Assembly: GCA_021772135.1 (NCBI GenBank)
Contig: JADYXQ010000122.1
Coordinates: forward strand, 30,445 to 94,444
DNA length: 64,000 nucleotides
Direction: 5' to 3'
Origin: Candidatus Obscuribacter sp.
GTDB lineage: Bacteria > Cyanobacteriota > Vampirovibrionia > Obscuribacterales > Obscuribacteraceae
The number at the start of each line of letters is the position of its first letter. Position 1 is the first letter of the stretch. This document shows positions 20,427-30,910 of this stretch, piece after piece. Under the pieces are notes generated by a model. It was given only the letters and a program-made list of their open reading frames with translations, searched no databases and was not told where the DNA came from. The position numbers and the translations under genes are program-made.

Positions 20427-20885
20427 TTGGTAGAAAATGGTGAAATCCTAGATGGAAAGGGAACAAAGATAGTGTCATATCCTCCGAGTGGGCCTCCCTT
20501 GAGACCAATAACTGTTGACGGCAAAACTATCGATGCCAGGACCGCTGCCTATTTAGCGGCCAATGCCTGCGAGAGTAAATTAGCTCAGTCGACCGTAGTG
20601 TTGGATGTGGCGTCGGTAACAGTGCTGGCGGAATATTTTGTTTTTGCCGGAGGTGAATCGGCCGCGCAGGTTAAAGCTATAGCTAACGCAGTCGACCAGG
20701 TGCTTGGAAGCCACAATTTCAAGCGCAAGTCAATTGAAGGGATGAGCGAAGCCAGGTGGGTTTTGTTAGATTACGGTTCTGTGATTGTCCACGTGTTGCA
20801 GGAGAAGGAGCGAAGCTTTTACAAAATTGAGCAGTTTTGGAATCACGCACTGATTGTTGATCGCCAAGAATGGGTAGAAGAATAA
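20427..20885 (+). CDS. rsfS: Ribosomal silencing factor RsfS
   Basis: DVASVTVLAEYFVFAGGESAAQVKAIANAVDQVL...EGMSEARWVLLDYGSVIVHVLQEKERSFYKIEQFW. Confidence 0.9.
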   Translation: MVENGEILDGKGTKIVSYPPSGPPLRPITVDGKTIDARTAAYLAANACESKLAQSTVVLDVASVTVLAEYFVFAGGESAAQVKAIANAVDQVLGSHNFKRKSIEGMSEARWVLLDYGSVIVHVLQEKERSFYKIEQFWNHALIVDRQEWVEE

Positions 20886-20951
20886 GCGTAGGGTTAGTAT
20901 TTAGTTTAAGTTTCTGGGAAATATGTTGGTGATTGGTGAGGGGCATTTGCT

Positions 20952-22100
20952 ATGAGCTTTAGGACCAGGCTACAGGGGTTCGTCGATAGCCGGCAGAAAA
21001 TTCAAATCTGGTACGGTATGGGCTGCCATAACACCGTCACCGGACGAGTTCTTTCTGTTGACCATGACCACATTGATGTTGAGTCTTACTCACATGAGAG
21101 TGATGGCCAGATTCACATTCGTCGCATTCTCGTACCGCTTCATTTGATACTGCACATCGACATCACGTCTGCGGAGACGGCTGAAGAAGATGAAGGAGTG
21201 CTAGCCACCGAAAAGGAGTCTAAGGGGAGCGGTTCGTCATTATCTGTAATTGACCTTCCTGATGCTCCCCGAGGATACGCTGTACGGATTCTCTCTCAGC
21301 TCAATTCACAATATTCCAATCGTTTCTCCCGCATGACTGCAGGGCCCGGCGGCATTTATTTCTCTTGCGACGGTTCTGTCTGGTTTATTGACAGCACAGG
21401 CCAATTAAGTGAATACGCCCGCATTCGTGGCAACAGCACTATTTCCGGTCTGCGTTTCGATCGCAAAGGTGTGCTCTACGTGGCCACAATTCAGGGTACT
21501 GTTTACAAGATTGATCCCAACAAATCGGGCCGCATCCTGGCTCAGCTTGACGGCAATCTTACAGGCGGCGGCACTTTCCTTTCCGACATCGCCATTGGTG
21601 CTCGTGAAGAAGTCTATGTCTCCAATTTTCCATCTAATACCGGCGGCGTTTTCAAAATCGACAAGACCGGTGAATATGAAGTGCTTCTCGGTGGCCCTGG
21701 CCATGGTACTCAGGGTCTGTTGCTTGAAAGAGACGGGTTTTTGTGGTGCCTTGAGCATGCTTCTGGTTGTGTAGTGAAGCGTTCGCTTGATGGTCGCGAA
21801 GTCGCGCGCATTCAAGTGGCCGAATCTGAGAGTTTCAATTTTGCCGACGGTTATGACGGCAATCTGGCCATGGACAGCCTCGACAGGCTCTACATTACAG
21901 CCGGCCGCGCAGGCACTGTGATCCGCGTCAATCGCGAAGGACGTGCTGAAACTTTCTTGACTGGTCTCATTAATCCAACCGGTGTCGCTTTCGGCCACGA
22001 CGGAGCCCTCTTCGTTCTCGAAGCGGGACGCTCAAGAGTGCTTAAAGTAGCGGCTCTTGATAAAACCGAGAGAAGCGAATCCGCTAAAGCTCTTTCTTAA
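20952..22100 (+). CDS. NHL/SMP-30-like beta-propeller protein with an N-terminal small beta (LSm-like?) domain
   Basis: Repeated G.....D..G.LYVA patterns (RFDRKGVLYVATIQGTVYKI, DSLDRLYITAGRAGTVIRV). Confidence 0.72.
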   Translation: MSFRTRLQGFVDSRQKIQIWYGMGCHNTVTGRVLSVDHDHIDVESYSHESDGQIHIRRILVPLHLILHIDITSAETAEEDEGVLATEKESKGSGSSLSVIDLPDAPRGYAVRILSQLNSQYSNRFSRMTAGPGGIYFSCDGSVWFIDSTGQLSEYARIRGNSTISGLRFDRKGVLYVATIQGTVYKIDPNKSGRILAQLDGNLTGGGTFLSDIAIGAREEVYVSNFPSNTGGVFKIDKTGEYEVLLGGPGHGTQGLLLERDGFLWCLEHASGCVVKRSLDGREVARIQVAESESFNFADGYDGNLAMDSLDRLYITAGRAGTVIRVNREGRAETFLTGLINPTGVAFGHDGALFVLEAGRSRVLKVAALDKTERSESAKALS

Positions 22101-22133
22101 GCACTGCATGACAAACTTGCTTGAGCTCGAAAG

Positions 22134-24059
22134 CTACTTGCTTGTGTGTGCCAATTCGCGCTGGCCCTGGCCGTCATGCTCATAGGCCGCAGGATCTGGG
22201 CTGGTGTAGAGCTGATCGATCAGTGATTTATAATTGCGGCCAACCACATTGCGCTTGATTTTGAGAGTAGCAGTCAATTCTCCTGCTTCTACCGAAAGTT
22301 CGTTGGCAAGAATGGCAAAGCGTTTTACTTGCTCGTATTCGGCCAGTGACGTCGAACGTGATTGTAATTCACGTTTGAGGAAACCAAGCAAGGCGCTGGA
22401 GCGGCTCAAGTCGAAGTAAGAATCGAACTCCCAGTTACGCTCGCGGGCAAAGTCGCAGGTGGCTTGCTCATCTAAGGTTAGAAGGGCCACAAGATGCTTC
22501 TGCTGATCGCCGAAAACAACCGCTTGCGTAACAAAAGGCACCGTCTTTAATACCGCTTCTACTTTTTGTGGAGCAATATTTTTGCCGGCGGAATTGATGA
22601 TCAAATCTTTTTTGCGATCGGTAATCTTAAGGAAGCCTTCGTCGTCAATGGCGCCGATGTCTCCTGTTCTGAACCACTCACCGTCAAAAGCCTCTGCATT
22701 GGCTTCAGGATTGTTGTAATACCCTTTGAAGATGGTTGGCCCCTTAACGAGAATTTCGCCGTCATCAGCCAATTTTTGATGCACTGAATCAAGTGCTGGC
22801 CCTACTGTGCCCATGCGCACTTTGCCCAGGCGATTGACATTAGTGGGTGCGGAAGTCTCGGTCAGTCCGTAGCCTTCCAGGCAGCTGATGCCAATAGCGT
22901 TAAAGAATGTCAGAACTTCTTTAGTGGCTGGGGCACCACCGCTGACGATCAGCTTCAAGTTTGGTCCGATTTTTTCGCGTAATTTTTCCAGAACCAATTT
23001 GTCGGCAATTTTTTGTTTGGCCCAGAGCAAAGGACCAATCTTTTTACCGTCGGCCAGTTTTTGCACAACTTCTTCGCCGGTGCTGAGAGCCCAATCAATT
23101 AAAGCGCGACGACGGCTGGATGTACCATCAATACCGCTTTTGACTTTGGCGTAAATGCGGTCAAGTACTCTTGGCACCACGAGAATGAGAGTCGGTTCCA
23201 CTTCGGCCATATTGCGGCCCATGGTTTCAATACTTTCGGCAAAGGCACAGACGCCGCCGTGGGTGAGCCAATAAAATTCACCGCAAATGCGTTCGAATAT
23301 GTGTGAAAGCGGCAAGTAAGAAAGATATACGGCTCTTTCATCAACAGAAAGAATTGGCTTCATGTCTTCAATGACGGCCATGATATTGCCGTGAGTGAGG
23401 GGAACGCCTTTAGGTACACCAGTGGTGCCCGAGGTATAAATGATGGTGGCGATACCATCTTTAGGCGTGCTCTTCATTCTGTCTTCGAGAATTTTTAAGT
23501 GAGCAGTATCCAGGCTGGCGCCCAGTTTTCGCAAAGATTCAATGTCTACGAGCAGGCCGCTTGGCAAATTGTATTTGTCTGCCAGTTCATCAACCGATTT
23601 GACATCGGCTGGCAGGAAGAAGAGTACGATTTTTTGTACTGTAGGCAGGGCATTTCTTACAGCCAGAGCGCGTTTGAGAATGTTTTCGTTTTGCACGAAA
23701 AGTACTTTTGCCTGACTATTATTGACAATAAATTCGATGTCGCTGGCAGAAGATGTGGGGTAGACGGGCACAGAAATAGCGCCATTAGATATGGTGGCAA
23801 GGTCGGCCGCCACCCAGAAGTGTGTGGTTGAAGAAAATATTGCAGCTTTTTCGCCGGCTTTCAGTCCAATAGTCATCAGACCAAGGGCGATTTGCTGTAC
23901 CAGTTTGCTGAATTCGCGCCAGTTCATGGAGCGATATGGTTCTTTTTTCTCTTTGTATTCGACGCAATTGAGATGGTCGAGTTCTTTGGCACGAGCAAAA
24001 AAGACTGCCGCGATATTGCGATCAGTAATACTATCGGATATCTTCCGATCCACCAGCAT
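22134..24059 (-). CDS. AMP-forming long-chain acyl-CoA synthetase
   Basis: IIYTSGTTGVPKGVPLTHGN; EGYGLTETSAP; RTGDIGAIDDEGFLKITDRKKDLIINSAGKNIAPQKVE; start chosen at MLVDRK after gaggtg. Confidence 0.93.
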   Translation of the reverse strand: MLVDRKISDSITDRNIAAVFFARAKELDHLNCVEYKEKKEPYRSMNWREFSKLVQQIALGLMTIGLKAGEKAAIFSSTTHFWVAADLATISNGAISVPVYPTSSASDIEFIVNNSQAKVLFVQNENILKRALAVRNALPTVQKIVLFFLPADVKSVDELADKYNLPSGLLVDIESLRKLGASLDTAHLKILEDRMKSTPKDGIATIIYTSGTTGVPKGVPLTHGNIMAVIEDMKPILSVDERAVYLSYLPLSHIFERICGEFYWLTHGGVCAFAESIETMGRNMAEVEPTLILVVPRVLDRIYAKVKSGIDGTSSRRRALIDWALSTGEEVVQKLADGKKIGPLLWAKQKIADKLVLEKLREKIGPNLKLIVSGGAPATKEVLTFFNAIGISCLEGYGLTETSAPTNVNRLGKVRMGTVGPALDSVHQKLADDGEILVKGPTIFKGYYNNPEANAEAFDGEWFRTGDIGAIDDEGFLKITDRKKDLIINSAGKNIAPQKVEAVLKTVPFVTQAVVFGDQQKHLVALLTLDEQATCDFARERNWEFDSYFDLSRSSALLGFLKRELQSRSTSLAEYEQVKRFAILANELSVEAGELTATLKIKRNVVGRNYKSLIDQLYTSPDPAAYEHDGQGQRELAHTSK

Positions 24060-24221
24060 GTAAAGCACCTCAGATTCCCACCAGCCCATAGTATAGCCAG
24101 TTCTCAATATGTTGAATGAAGCCTAAATTATCTTTGCCATCCTGCTGTGCCGGGAGCCTAGACAGACTGTAATGAGTACTGCTCAGCGCTTGATAAAAAG
24201 CTGCTAATTCTACGGCGCTGA

Positions 24222-25145
24222 TTAAGAAACTGAAAGCTGCTCTTTTGAGACTTCGTCAATCCAGGTGAGCAGCAGCTGCACCAGCTCGTCAAGCACCGGA
24301 TCGAACATCAAGTCGTGCCAGGCTTCAGGGAAAGAATGCTTGCGTTTGCTCGGCGCGCTCAATCTTTCAAAAATAGCTTCGCTGACCAGGTTATTGACGA
24401 TGGTTTCCTGGCCGGAAGTAAACATATATATGGGACAGGGTAACTTGCGTCTGCTGGAAGATTTGGTGTCTTGAGTGAGTTTGAGCAGCTCCAGCAGCGC
24501 TCGGGCGCTCAACTCAAATTTGCGATCGGGGTCGTTGGCCAGCCAGTTGCGCACTTGCGGCTCACGAGTAATTTGATCGGTGGAATAAGGGAGGGTGAGC
24601 AGCTTATCGGGGCTAATTAAGGCCGTGCTCATGGCTTTAAGACGGTAGGAGAGCTTGAACATATCCGGATGGCCGTCAAAACCGGGCGAAAACATTACCA
24701 GACCTGAAGGATTGATTTCCTGCATGGCCTTAAGAGCAACCACCGCTCCCATGCTATTTCCCATGACAAAAATAGGCCTATCGCCCACAGTTTCACGCAA
24801 ATATTCATAGGCTTCTTTTAAATCGTTAAGCCATTGCTGCTTCATCATCAGAACTTGGGTGCCGCGCTTGCCATGACCGACGTGGTCGTAGGCAAGAGAG
24901 AAAATTCTCTTCACCTTTAAACGCCTGGCAAGAGCCTCAAACCATCCACTATGGGCACCAAGCCCGTGCACGAGCAATACTGCCGCCCGGCAATCTGAGG
25001 ACGAGCCCCAGGTGCGAGCGGTAATTACATGATTATCTCCTTGAGTCAGAGGCTGAGATCGTGGGACGATGTCAACGAATGAACAAGTGGGCGTGAGCTT
25101 AATATCCTGCGTCATACTGAACGTTATTATAGCTTCTGATACCAC
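24222..25145 (-). CDS. Alpha/beta hydrolase, monoacylglycerol lipase-like
   Basis: VLLVHGLGAHSGWFEALARRLK; DHVGHGKR; VMGNSMGAVVAL. Confidence 0.85.
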   Translation of the reverse strand: MVSEAIITFSMTQDIKLTPTCSFVDIVPRSQPLTQGDNHVITARTWGSSSDCRAAVLLVHGLGAHSGWFEALARRLKVKRIFSLAYDHVGHGKRGTQVLMMKQQWLNDLKEAYEYLRETVGDRPIFVMGNSMGAVVALKAMQEINPSGLVMFSPGFDGHPDMFKLSYRLKAMSTALISPDKLLTLPYSTDQITREPQVRNWLANDPDRKFELSARALLELLKLTQDTKSSSRRKLPCPIYMFTSGQETIVNNLVSEAIFERLSAPSKRKHSFPEAWHDLMFDPVLDELVQLLLTWIDEVSKEQLSVS

Positions 25146-25204
25146 TGAGCATGTCTAGTTTGTCTTAGACAAATGTGTAATCAAAGGAAAACAACAGAAA
25201 GTAA

Positions 25205-26770
25205 ATGTCAGGCAAGGACGGCACTAAGAGCGATTCTTCCCCTGCTAACGAAGTGGACGCCTCAGGGCGCCCTCGTGCTCCTAAAGCAGGCAAGGGTGTT
25301 CCGTTTGTTGTTATTGGTTTGATTGTTTGTGCACTACTTGCGATTGGTTACATTGTCTTTACGCCGAAAGAGACTCCGCTTGGTAAGGCCGCTGCCATGG
25401 TGCGCACCAACAAAGCCGCTTCAGCTCTGCCTTTACTAGAAGATCTCGTGCGTAAGGATCCAGCCAATGTGGGAGTCTATCCCTGGTTGGCACAGGCCTA
25501 TTTAGCCACTGACCGTTTTGCCGAAGGTCGCACTGCTCTCGATACTGCTTTTCGCGTGCGCTGTCAGGATGTCAATCTGGCTCCGGTGGTAGATAGCTAT
25601 TCCACTTATTATCAAAACCATAATCACTACGAAGAAGCTGAGCGCCTTTATAATTCGGCGCTGCAAGTGGTTAAACCGGCTGAGCTTTCCAACAGCCGCG
25701 CTCGTATGTATTTGCGCTGGTCTGAAGCGAATCTGGCAGCCGGTGCCATTGATAGCGCCGTCACTCATTTAAGCAAGGCCTGGCAGTATAAAGACAGTCT
25801 GGAAGAGCCGCTCAAGTCACAAGTGCCTCATCAACTGGCTGAATCATACCGTCAGCTGGCTGCCCTGGCCGAAACTCGCGACAAAGACGAAGATCAGGCC
25901 ATAAGCATGCTGGAAAAAAGCTTAACGGTGAGCGATGAACCGAGCACGCGCATTGCGCTGGCCGGCTTGTACAGTCATAAGAAAGACACGACCAAAGCCA
26001 TTCAAAATTATGAAATTGTCTGCAAGCAAGATGCCAACAACCTGGAAGCCCGTCACCGCCTGATTGAACTTCTGCTGGCCAAAAAAGATTTTGAGCGCGC
26101 TCAAGAGGCGCTGACAGAGCTTGTCGATAAAGAAAAAAGTTTCGATAACTATGAATTGCTGGCTACGCTCAATTTGAAATTGCAAAATTATCCAGGAGCT
26201 GTCCGCTCGCTGGAAGAGGCGGTGTCGCTAAAACCAGAATCTTCAATATCGCTTTTAAAGCAACTATTGAACACTCTCAATACCTGGAGCGCGCTTTTAG
26301 CCAAAGAGAACAAAGCGCAGGAAGCCATGTCAGTAAAAGGACACGCTGAACGTGTTGCCGAGCAACTGGCGATGCTTATGAAGGAACAAAAGAAAGACGA
26401 AGTCAAAGCAGAAGTTAAAACCGATGCCTGGAACCCGGGCGCTTCGCCCATTTCAGTGGTCTCTTCACACAACTGGCTGGCTAAAGGCAGTTTGACGCCG
26501 GAGGGCGAAATCAAGATTAAGAACATCAGCGGTCAGCCAGTAAGTGATTTGCAATTGACGGCCGTATTTTTTGACCGTACTAAACGCCGCAATAATGGAT
26601 CTGTGGCATTACCCGTGGCGTCATCGGCGTCTATGCCTTTTGCTGCAGGCGCTGAACGCACTCTTTATTTCTCATGTCCAAACATTGTCAAAGATGACCA
26701 TCAACTTGCCGTTATCATTTACTGGAAGGGCAAAATGCTGCAAGAGTTTCCTGTCACTAAACAGCATTAA
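25205..26770 (+). CDS. Membrane-anchored TPR protein with C-terminal beta (FxLYD-like) domain
   Basis: One TM segment, multiple TPR helices, GEIKIKNISGQPVSDLQLTAVFFDRTKRR. Confidence 0.75.
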   Translation: MSGKDGTKSDSSPANEVDASGRPRAPKAGKGVPFVVIGLIVCALLAIGYIVFTPKETPLGKAAAMVRTNKAASALPLLEDLVRKDPANVGVYPWLAQAYLATDRFAEGRTALDTAFRVRCQDVNLAPVVDSYSTYYQNHNHYEEAERLYNSALQVVKPAELSNSRARMYLRWSEANLAAGAIDSAVTHLSKAWQYKDSLEEPLKSQVPHQLAESYRQLAALAETRDKDEDQAISMLEKSLTVSDEPSTRIALAGLYSHKKDTTKAIQNYEIVCKQDANNLEARHRLIELLLAKKDFERAQEALTELVDKEKSFDNYELLATLNLKLQNYPGAVRSLEEAVSLKPESSISLLKQLLNTLNTWSALLAKENKAQEAMSVKGHAERVAEQLAMLMKEQKKDEVKAEVKTDAWNPGASPISVVSSHNWLAKGSLTPEGEIKIKNISGQPVSDLQLTAVFFDRTKRRNNGSVALPVASSASMPFAAGAERTLYFSCPNIVKDDHQLAVIIYWKGKMLQEFPVTKQH

Positions 26771-26808
26771 ACAAGTAAGAAAAAAGAATACAGGCGAAAA
26801 TAGAGAGT

Positions 26809-27384
26809 ATGCAAGAAGAACCTGAAAATCCAATTAATAGCTCTACGCAGCCGGCTAATGGTTTGCCGGTAGAATCGGACGTTCCAGTACCAGCCGTCCC
26901 TGAAGTAGTAATACCTGCAGTACCGGCCGCACCTGCTTGCCGACATGAGTATGTGAAAATTTACCAACGCAAGCTGAAAGGGCTTGACAGGCGTCTTGTG
27001 GCTACCAAAGCCTACCTTCCTATTGGCTTCAAGATTGGTGATTTTGGCCATCTCGGTGAAAACAGTTATTGTTTTTGCAGCAAATGCCGAGCCCGGCTTT
27101 ATCCTAAGCGTACACAAGCAGACAGACTGCAAGCTCGTCTGGCGGCCGCGGCAGGCAAGCTGAGCGCAGAACAGGCTGCCCAGGCCGATCAAGATTTGAT
27201 TGATGACGTTGGCGCAGACCTATTGCAAGAGGTCTTGAGCACACTGTCGGCAGACAAAATCGGCGTTGATATACACGTAGAAGAGATGGAGCCGGAGATG
27301 GTGGATGTTCAAGACATCACTGCTGAAGGTGGTCTTAAATTGTCGGACGAGGAGGAAAGTTGTGCTTTATCGGAAGAAGAATAA
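26809..27384 (+). CDS. Hypothetical acidic protein with Cys motif (CFCSKC)
   Basis: 191-aa ORF; start of a run of closely spaced plus-strand ORFs. Confidence 0.6.
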   Translation: MQEEPENPINSSTQPANGLPVESDVPVPAVPEVVIPAVPAAPACRHEYVKIYQRKLKGLDRRLVATKAYLPIGFKIGDFGHLGENSYCFCSKCRARLYPKRTQADRLQARLAAAAGKLSAEQAAQADQDLIDDVGADLLQEVLSTLSADKIGVDIHVEEMEPEMVDVQDITAEGGLKLSDEEESCALSEEE

Positions 27385-27520
27385 AGGTTTGCTGCACTGG
27401 TTGGACAAAATTATGTTCTTCAGTGCTGTAGTACCGCCTGGATATATTATCTATCGCTTCATTCGCTGGTATTTGCGCCAGGATGTCGTTGTGCCTGATG
27501 CGGATTTAGAAGAACAGTAA
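27362..27520 (+). CDS. Small membrane protein, GTG start overlapping upstream ORF
   Basis: GTG preceded by gaggaggaaa; VLYRKKNKGLLHWLDKIMFFSAVVPPGYIIYRFIRWYLRQDV with one TM segment. Confidence 0.6.
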   Translation: MLYRKKNKGLLHWLDKIMFFSAVVPPGYIIYRFIRWYLRQDVVVPDADLEEQ

Positions 27521-27525
27521 AAAAA

Positions 27526-28116
27526 ATGGGCCGTTATTTACTGCGAGTTTTTCGTGCCATGTTGGTGAGCTCATTAGGGTTCGGCGGCGGCATTGGCTTG
27601 CTCATCATGATTTTTGTTTTGACCAATACTGACAAACCTAATGCCTTTCGTTATGGCCTTATGGCCGGGCTCACAATTGGCGCTATCTTTGCGGTTTTTA
27701 TGGTGGCTGTACTCTTACCATTAGATTTAAGCGCCCACGTCTTTCTCAACAAAGGCCGCTATCGACAAATTTGGGATCTTGAACAAATTCGTGAACTGGA
27801 GATTGTCGGCACAGGCAAGCAAGTTTTACACGCCGCTCGTCAGGCACTGCTTGTGGTGCCATACGTAACACGCGTGTCAGACGATGTGGAACATATGATC
27901 ACCAGAGCTGCCAGTGGCCCTAGCTGGCGATCCAGCGGTGAAGAGATGGAAGTGGAGTTAAACCCGCTGGCTGAAAATCACTGGAAAATCAAAGTGACCA
28001 GTCGGCCGCGTTCAAAAAATGTAGTCTTCGATTACGGCAAAAACTTTGAAAATGTTGAGACCTGGGTAGGTCAGTTTACTCAGTTGCTTGCTGAAGCAAT
28101 CGCTCAAAAAAAGTAG
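27526..28116 (+). CDS. Membrane hypothetical protein
   Basis: Two TM helices at the N-terminus; directly follows the previous ORF. Confidence 0.65.
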   Translation: MGRYLLRVFRAMLVSSLGFGGGIGLLIMIFVLTNTDKPNAFRYGLMAGLTIGAIFAVFMVAVLLPLDLSAHVFLNKGRYRQIWDLEQIRELEIVGTGKQVLHAARQALLVVPYVTRVSDDVEHMITRAASGPSWRSSGEEMEVELNPLAENHWKIKVTSRPRSKNVVFDYGKNFENVETWVGQFTQLLAEAIAQKK

Positions 28117-28126
28117 TACGGCGTAT

Positions 28127-28669
28127 TTATTGCAGTAAATTAGCCATGTCGTCGGCATGCTCTTCTTCTACGGCGAGAATTTCTTCCAACATTCTTCTAG
28201 TAGTTGGATCTTTGGTGCCGATAAATTCGATCATCGAGCGATAAGATTCGATCGCCACTCTTTCTGCCACCAGATTTTCTTTGATCATGTCTTTCAAATC
28301 TTTGCCTGGTACATACTCAGCGTGGCTGCGGGTGGTCAATGTATCAGGATTAAGATCAGGTTCGCCGCCGAGTTGAGTAATTCTCTGAGCTACCTTATCT
28401 GCATGGCCAAGCTCTTCATTTGAATGGGCCAAGAATTCTTCAGCGACAGATTCTGAATTCATGCCTTTAGCCATGTAAAAATGTCGACGATAGCGCATCA
28501 CGCAAACTAGTTCGGTGGCCAGGGCTTCGTTGAGAATCTTGACGATTTCTTCAGGGTCGCATTCATAATCTGCGGTGACGGCGCCTTTTTCAACATTCTG
28601 GCGAGCACGTTGTCTCATTTCGCCAATGTTCGCTTTGAAATTTGCGTCGCCTGTTTTTTGCGGTTCCAT
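28127..28669 (-). CDS. Ferritin-like/bacterioferritin-type protein
   Basis: ALATELVCVMRYRRHFYMAKGM...EEFLAHSNEELGHADKVAQRI...LVAERVAIESYRSMIEF...EEILAVEEEHADDMANLL; start placed at MEPQKT after ggagaaagag. Confidence 0.85.
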   Translation of the reverse strand: MEPQKTGDANFKANIGEMRQRARQNVEKGAVTADYECDPEEIVKILNEALATELVCVMRYRRHFYMAKGMNSESVAEEFLAHSNEELGHADKVAQRITQLGGEPDLNPDTLTTRSHAEYVPGKDLKDMIKENLVAERVAIESYRSMIEFIGTKDPTTRRMLEEILAVEEEHADDMANLLQ

Positions 28670-28760
28670 TGCTCTTTCTCCCGATCTTTTCAAAGCTATT
28701 GTCTGGCAATATTGTATAAGAAAACACGCAGCCAGAATCTCACTGTGGTAATTTGAACCT

Positions 28761-29156
28761 ATGTCAGAAGCAGAAACTGCAATTTTAACAATCAAGTTAT
28801 TTTACGCCGGTCTTTCGGTAGCCGGTTTTGTCACAGGACTGTTGATTCTTTATTTGGGCAAGCCGGGATTGACCATTCGCATGGCCATTGTTGCCAGTAG
28901 CGCCCTGGCGCTGGTGACGGCGATTTTAATGGGCGGAGACTTGTTCACTGCCTCTACCGTGCCCGATCGTTTTACCACCCTGCGACAGGCCGGCTGGTTT
29001 GCTCTCGGTCTATTATTCGGGGCCGGTCGCGGTGACAAAATCGTCAAGTATTTCCCAGCTATCAAGAGCGACCGCGCAGCTGGAGTTGAGGTCGACTACA
29101 GCGTCAAGCCGCAAGCAGACTCAGCAGCAGAGCTTCCGGAAAAACCACAAGAATAA
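28761..29156 (+). CDS. Small membrane hypothetical protein
   Basis: 131 aa, three hydrophobic segments. Confidence 0.6.
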   Translation: MSEAETAILTIKLFYAGLSVAGFVTGLLILYLGKPGLTIRMAIVASSALALVTAILMGGDLFTASTVPDRFTTLRQAGWFALGLLFGAGRGDKIVKYFPAIKSDRAAGVEVDYSVKPQADSAAELPEKPQE

Positions 29157-29191
29157 TCGGCGGCAATGGGCTAGTTAAAGAAAGTCGCTAA

Positions 29192-30910
29192 TTAGAGACC
29201 GAGGAAATCGGGTCCGCTTCCTTGAGCAGTTGGTTTAACGCGCAAATTGACTTCAGGACAAACTATTTCGCAAGTACGGCAATGAACGCAATTTTCAAGC
29301 GACATACCGTGTTTGCGCACATCGTCGATGATATCAACTCTGTGCACTTCTGCGGTGCAATCTGCCACGCAGGGTGTGGTTTTGCCCAGGGCTTCGTATG
29401 TGCCGATGCAACGCACACAAGTATTGGCATTGAATTCATCAATGTGATTATTGCCTTCGTGATACTTGGTTGAAGCATAGAAAACCGCATCTACTCTTGA
29501 GTAAATGGTCGCTTTCTCGTAATTTTGCGGCTCATCATATTTAGGCGGCACCCAGGCCGGAATAATATGCTTGTAGTCTTCTACGTATTTGATTGGGCCA
29601 ATATCGATTTTGCCTTCAATCAGCGAAAGCGAACGCACACCGTCTTTGGTGGCACCAAGCGGATTTTTAAAGCCGACTTTGAGCATGCCTATCCAGGCAT
29701 TGGACTTGTCGATACTCTTGGCTATATCAGGCAGATAACGGCCTAACAGCTTGGGATTTTCGATAAATGCCCAGCGGAAATAACGATTTTTGTAAGACTC
29801 TTTGATGACAAATCCGTCTTCCAATTCTTTTTGATAAGGTGCCAGGGAAGCTTCTGAAGTATCGCCGGCAACCAGCGCATCGTGCAAAACTTTAGCGCCG
29901 ACGTAACCGCATTCCATAGAGCGGTCAATACCGGCCAGATATTTGACGTCCAGTACGCCCAAAGCGTCGCCGAGCAAGATTGCTCCCGGCACATAGAATT
30001 TTTTGGGCAAGCTGTAATAGCCGCCTTCAGGCAAGACCGCAGCACCATACTTTAATAGTTTGCCGCCATTGATCAGTTTCTGAATGAAAGGATGCTTTTT
30101 GTATTCTTGCAACTTCTGTTGCGGATTCATGTTGGGATCCTGGCTATCCAGGCTGATTACCATGCCTACGGTAAGCTTATTGTCTTTCATACCGTAGACA
30201 AATCCACCGCCGAATGTGCCTTCTAAAAGCGGCCATCCAAGCGTGTGCCAGACTTTGCCTTGCGCACTCTCATTCATTTGCCAGACTTCTTTTACACCCA
30301 CAGACCAAATTTGTGGGTTGTCGCGCAGTTTGAAATGATCAATGACGTCGCGAGAAATAAAACCTTTGTCGCCGAAACAAGTGAATTTGCCGTAGACATA
30401 ATCTTCTTCGGTTTTAGCTTCTTCGGTAACAGAAACACCGACAACCCGTCCATCTTCAAAGACTACAGAGTGCGCGGCAAAACCTGTGAAAAGATCGATA
30501 GTGACGTTTGGCACATCTTTTGCTTTTTCTTGCAGTTGATTGGCCATCCAATTAACTACATAGCTCAGAGTTAAAACCAGATAGCCCTTTTTATCGAATG
30601 ATTTTGGATAAAGGCTTGGTGGAATATCCCATTTTTTTTCTGTACCTAGCACTGAGAAATTAGACTCAGTGCAAGTGGCTTCGATAGGGAAACCCATCTC
30701 TTTATAGTTGGGCCAAACTTTTTCGATAATATGAGGATTAGTGACGGCACCACTTAAAATGTGGGCACCGAAATCTTTGCTCTTCTCGAGAATAGCGATG
30801 CTAAATTTTTTACCGCTTTCTTTGGCTAATTCAAGAAATCGATAAGCCAGTGTAAGGTTTGACGGGCTACCACCGACCAAAAGTAGGTCATACTCAATGC
30901 GTTCCGACAA
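29192..30910 (-). CDS. Electron transfer flavoprotein:quinone oxidoreductase (FixC/FixX-like fusion)
   Basis: N-terminal FAD motif, GDALGVLDVKYLAGIDRSMECGYVGAKVL, C-terminal CVHCRTCEIVCP. Confidence 0.92.
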   Translation of the reverse strand: MSERIEYDLLLVGGSPSNLTLAYRFLELAKESGKKFSIAILEKSKDFGAHILSGAVTNPHIIEKVWPNYKEMGFPIEATCTESNFSVLGTEKKWDIPPSLYPKSFDKKGYLVLTLSYVVNWMANQLQEKAKDVPNVTIDLFTGFAAHSVVFEDGRVVGVSVTEEAKTEEDYVYGKFTCFGDKGFISRDVIDHFKLRDNPQIWSVGVKEVWQMNESAQGKVWHTLGWPLLEGTFGGGFVYGMKDNKLTVGMVISLDSQDPNMNPQQKLQEYKKHPFIQKLINGGKLLKYGAAVLPEGGYYSLPKKFYVPGAILLGDALGVLDVKYLAGIDRSMECGYVGAKVLHDALVAGDTSEASLAPYQKELEDGFVIKESYKNRYFRWAFIENPKLLGRYLPDIAKSIDKSNAWIGMLKVGFKNPLGATKDGVRSLSLIEGKIDIGPIKYVEDYKHIIPAWVPPKYDEPQNYEKATIYSRVDAVFYASTKYHEGNNHIDEFNANTCVRCIGTYEALGKTTPCVADCTAEVHRVDIIDDVRKHGMSLENCVHCRTCEIVCPEVNLRVKPTAQGSGPDFLGL

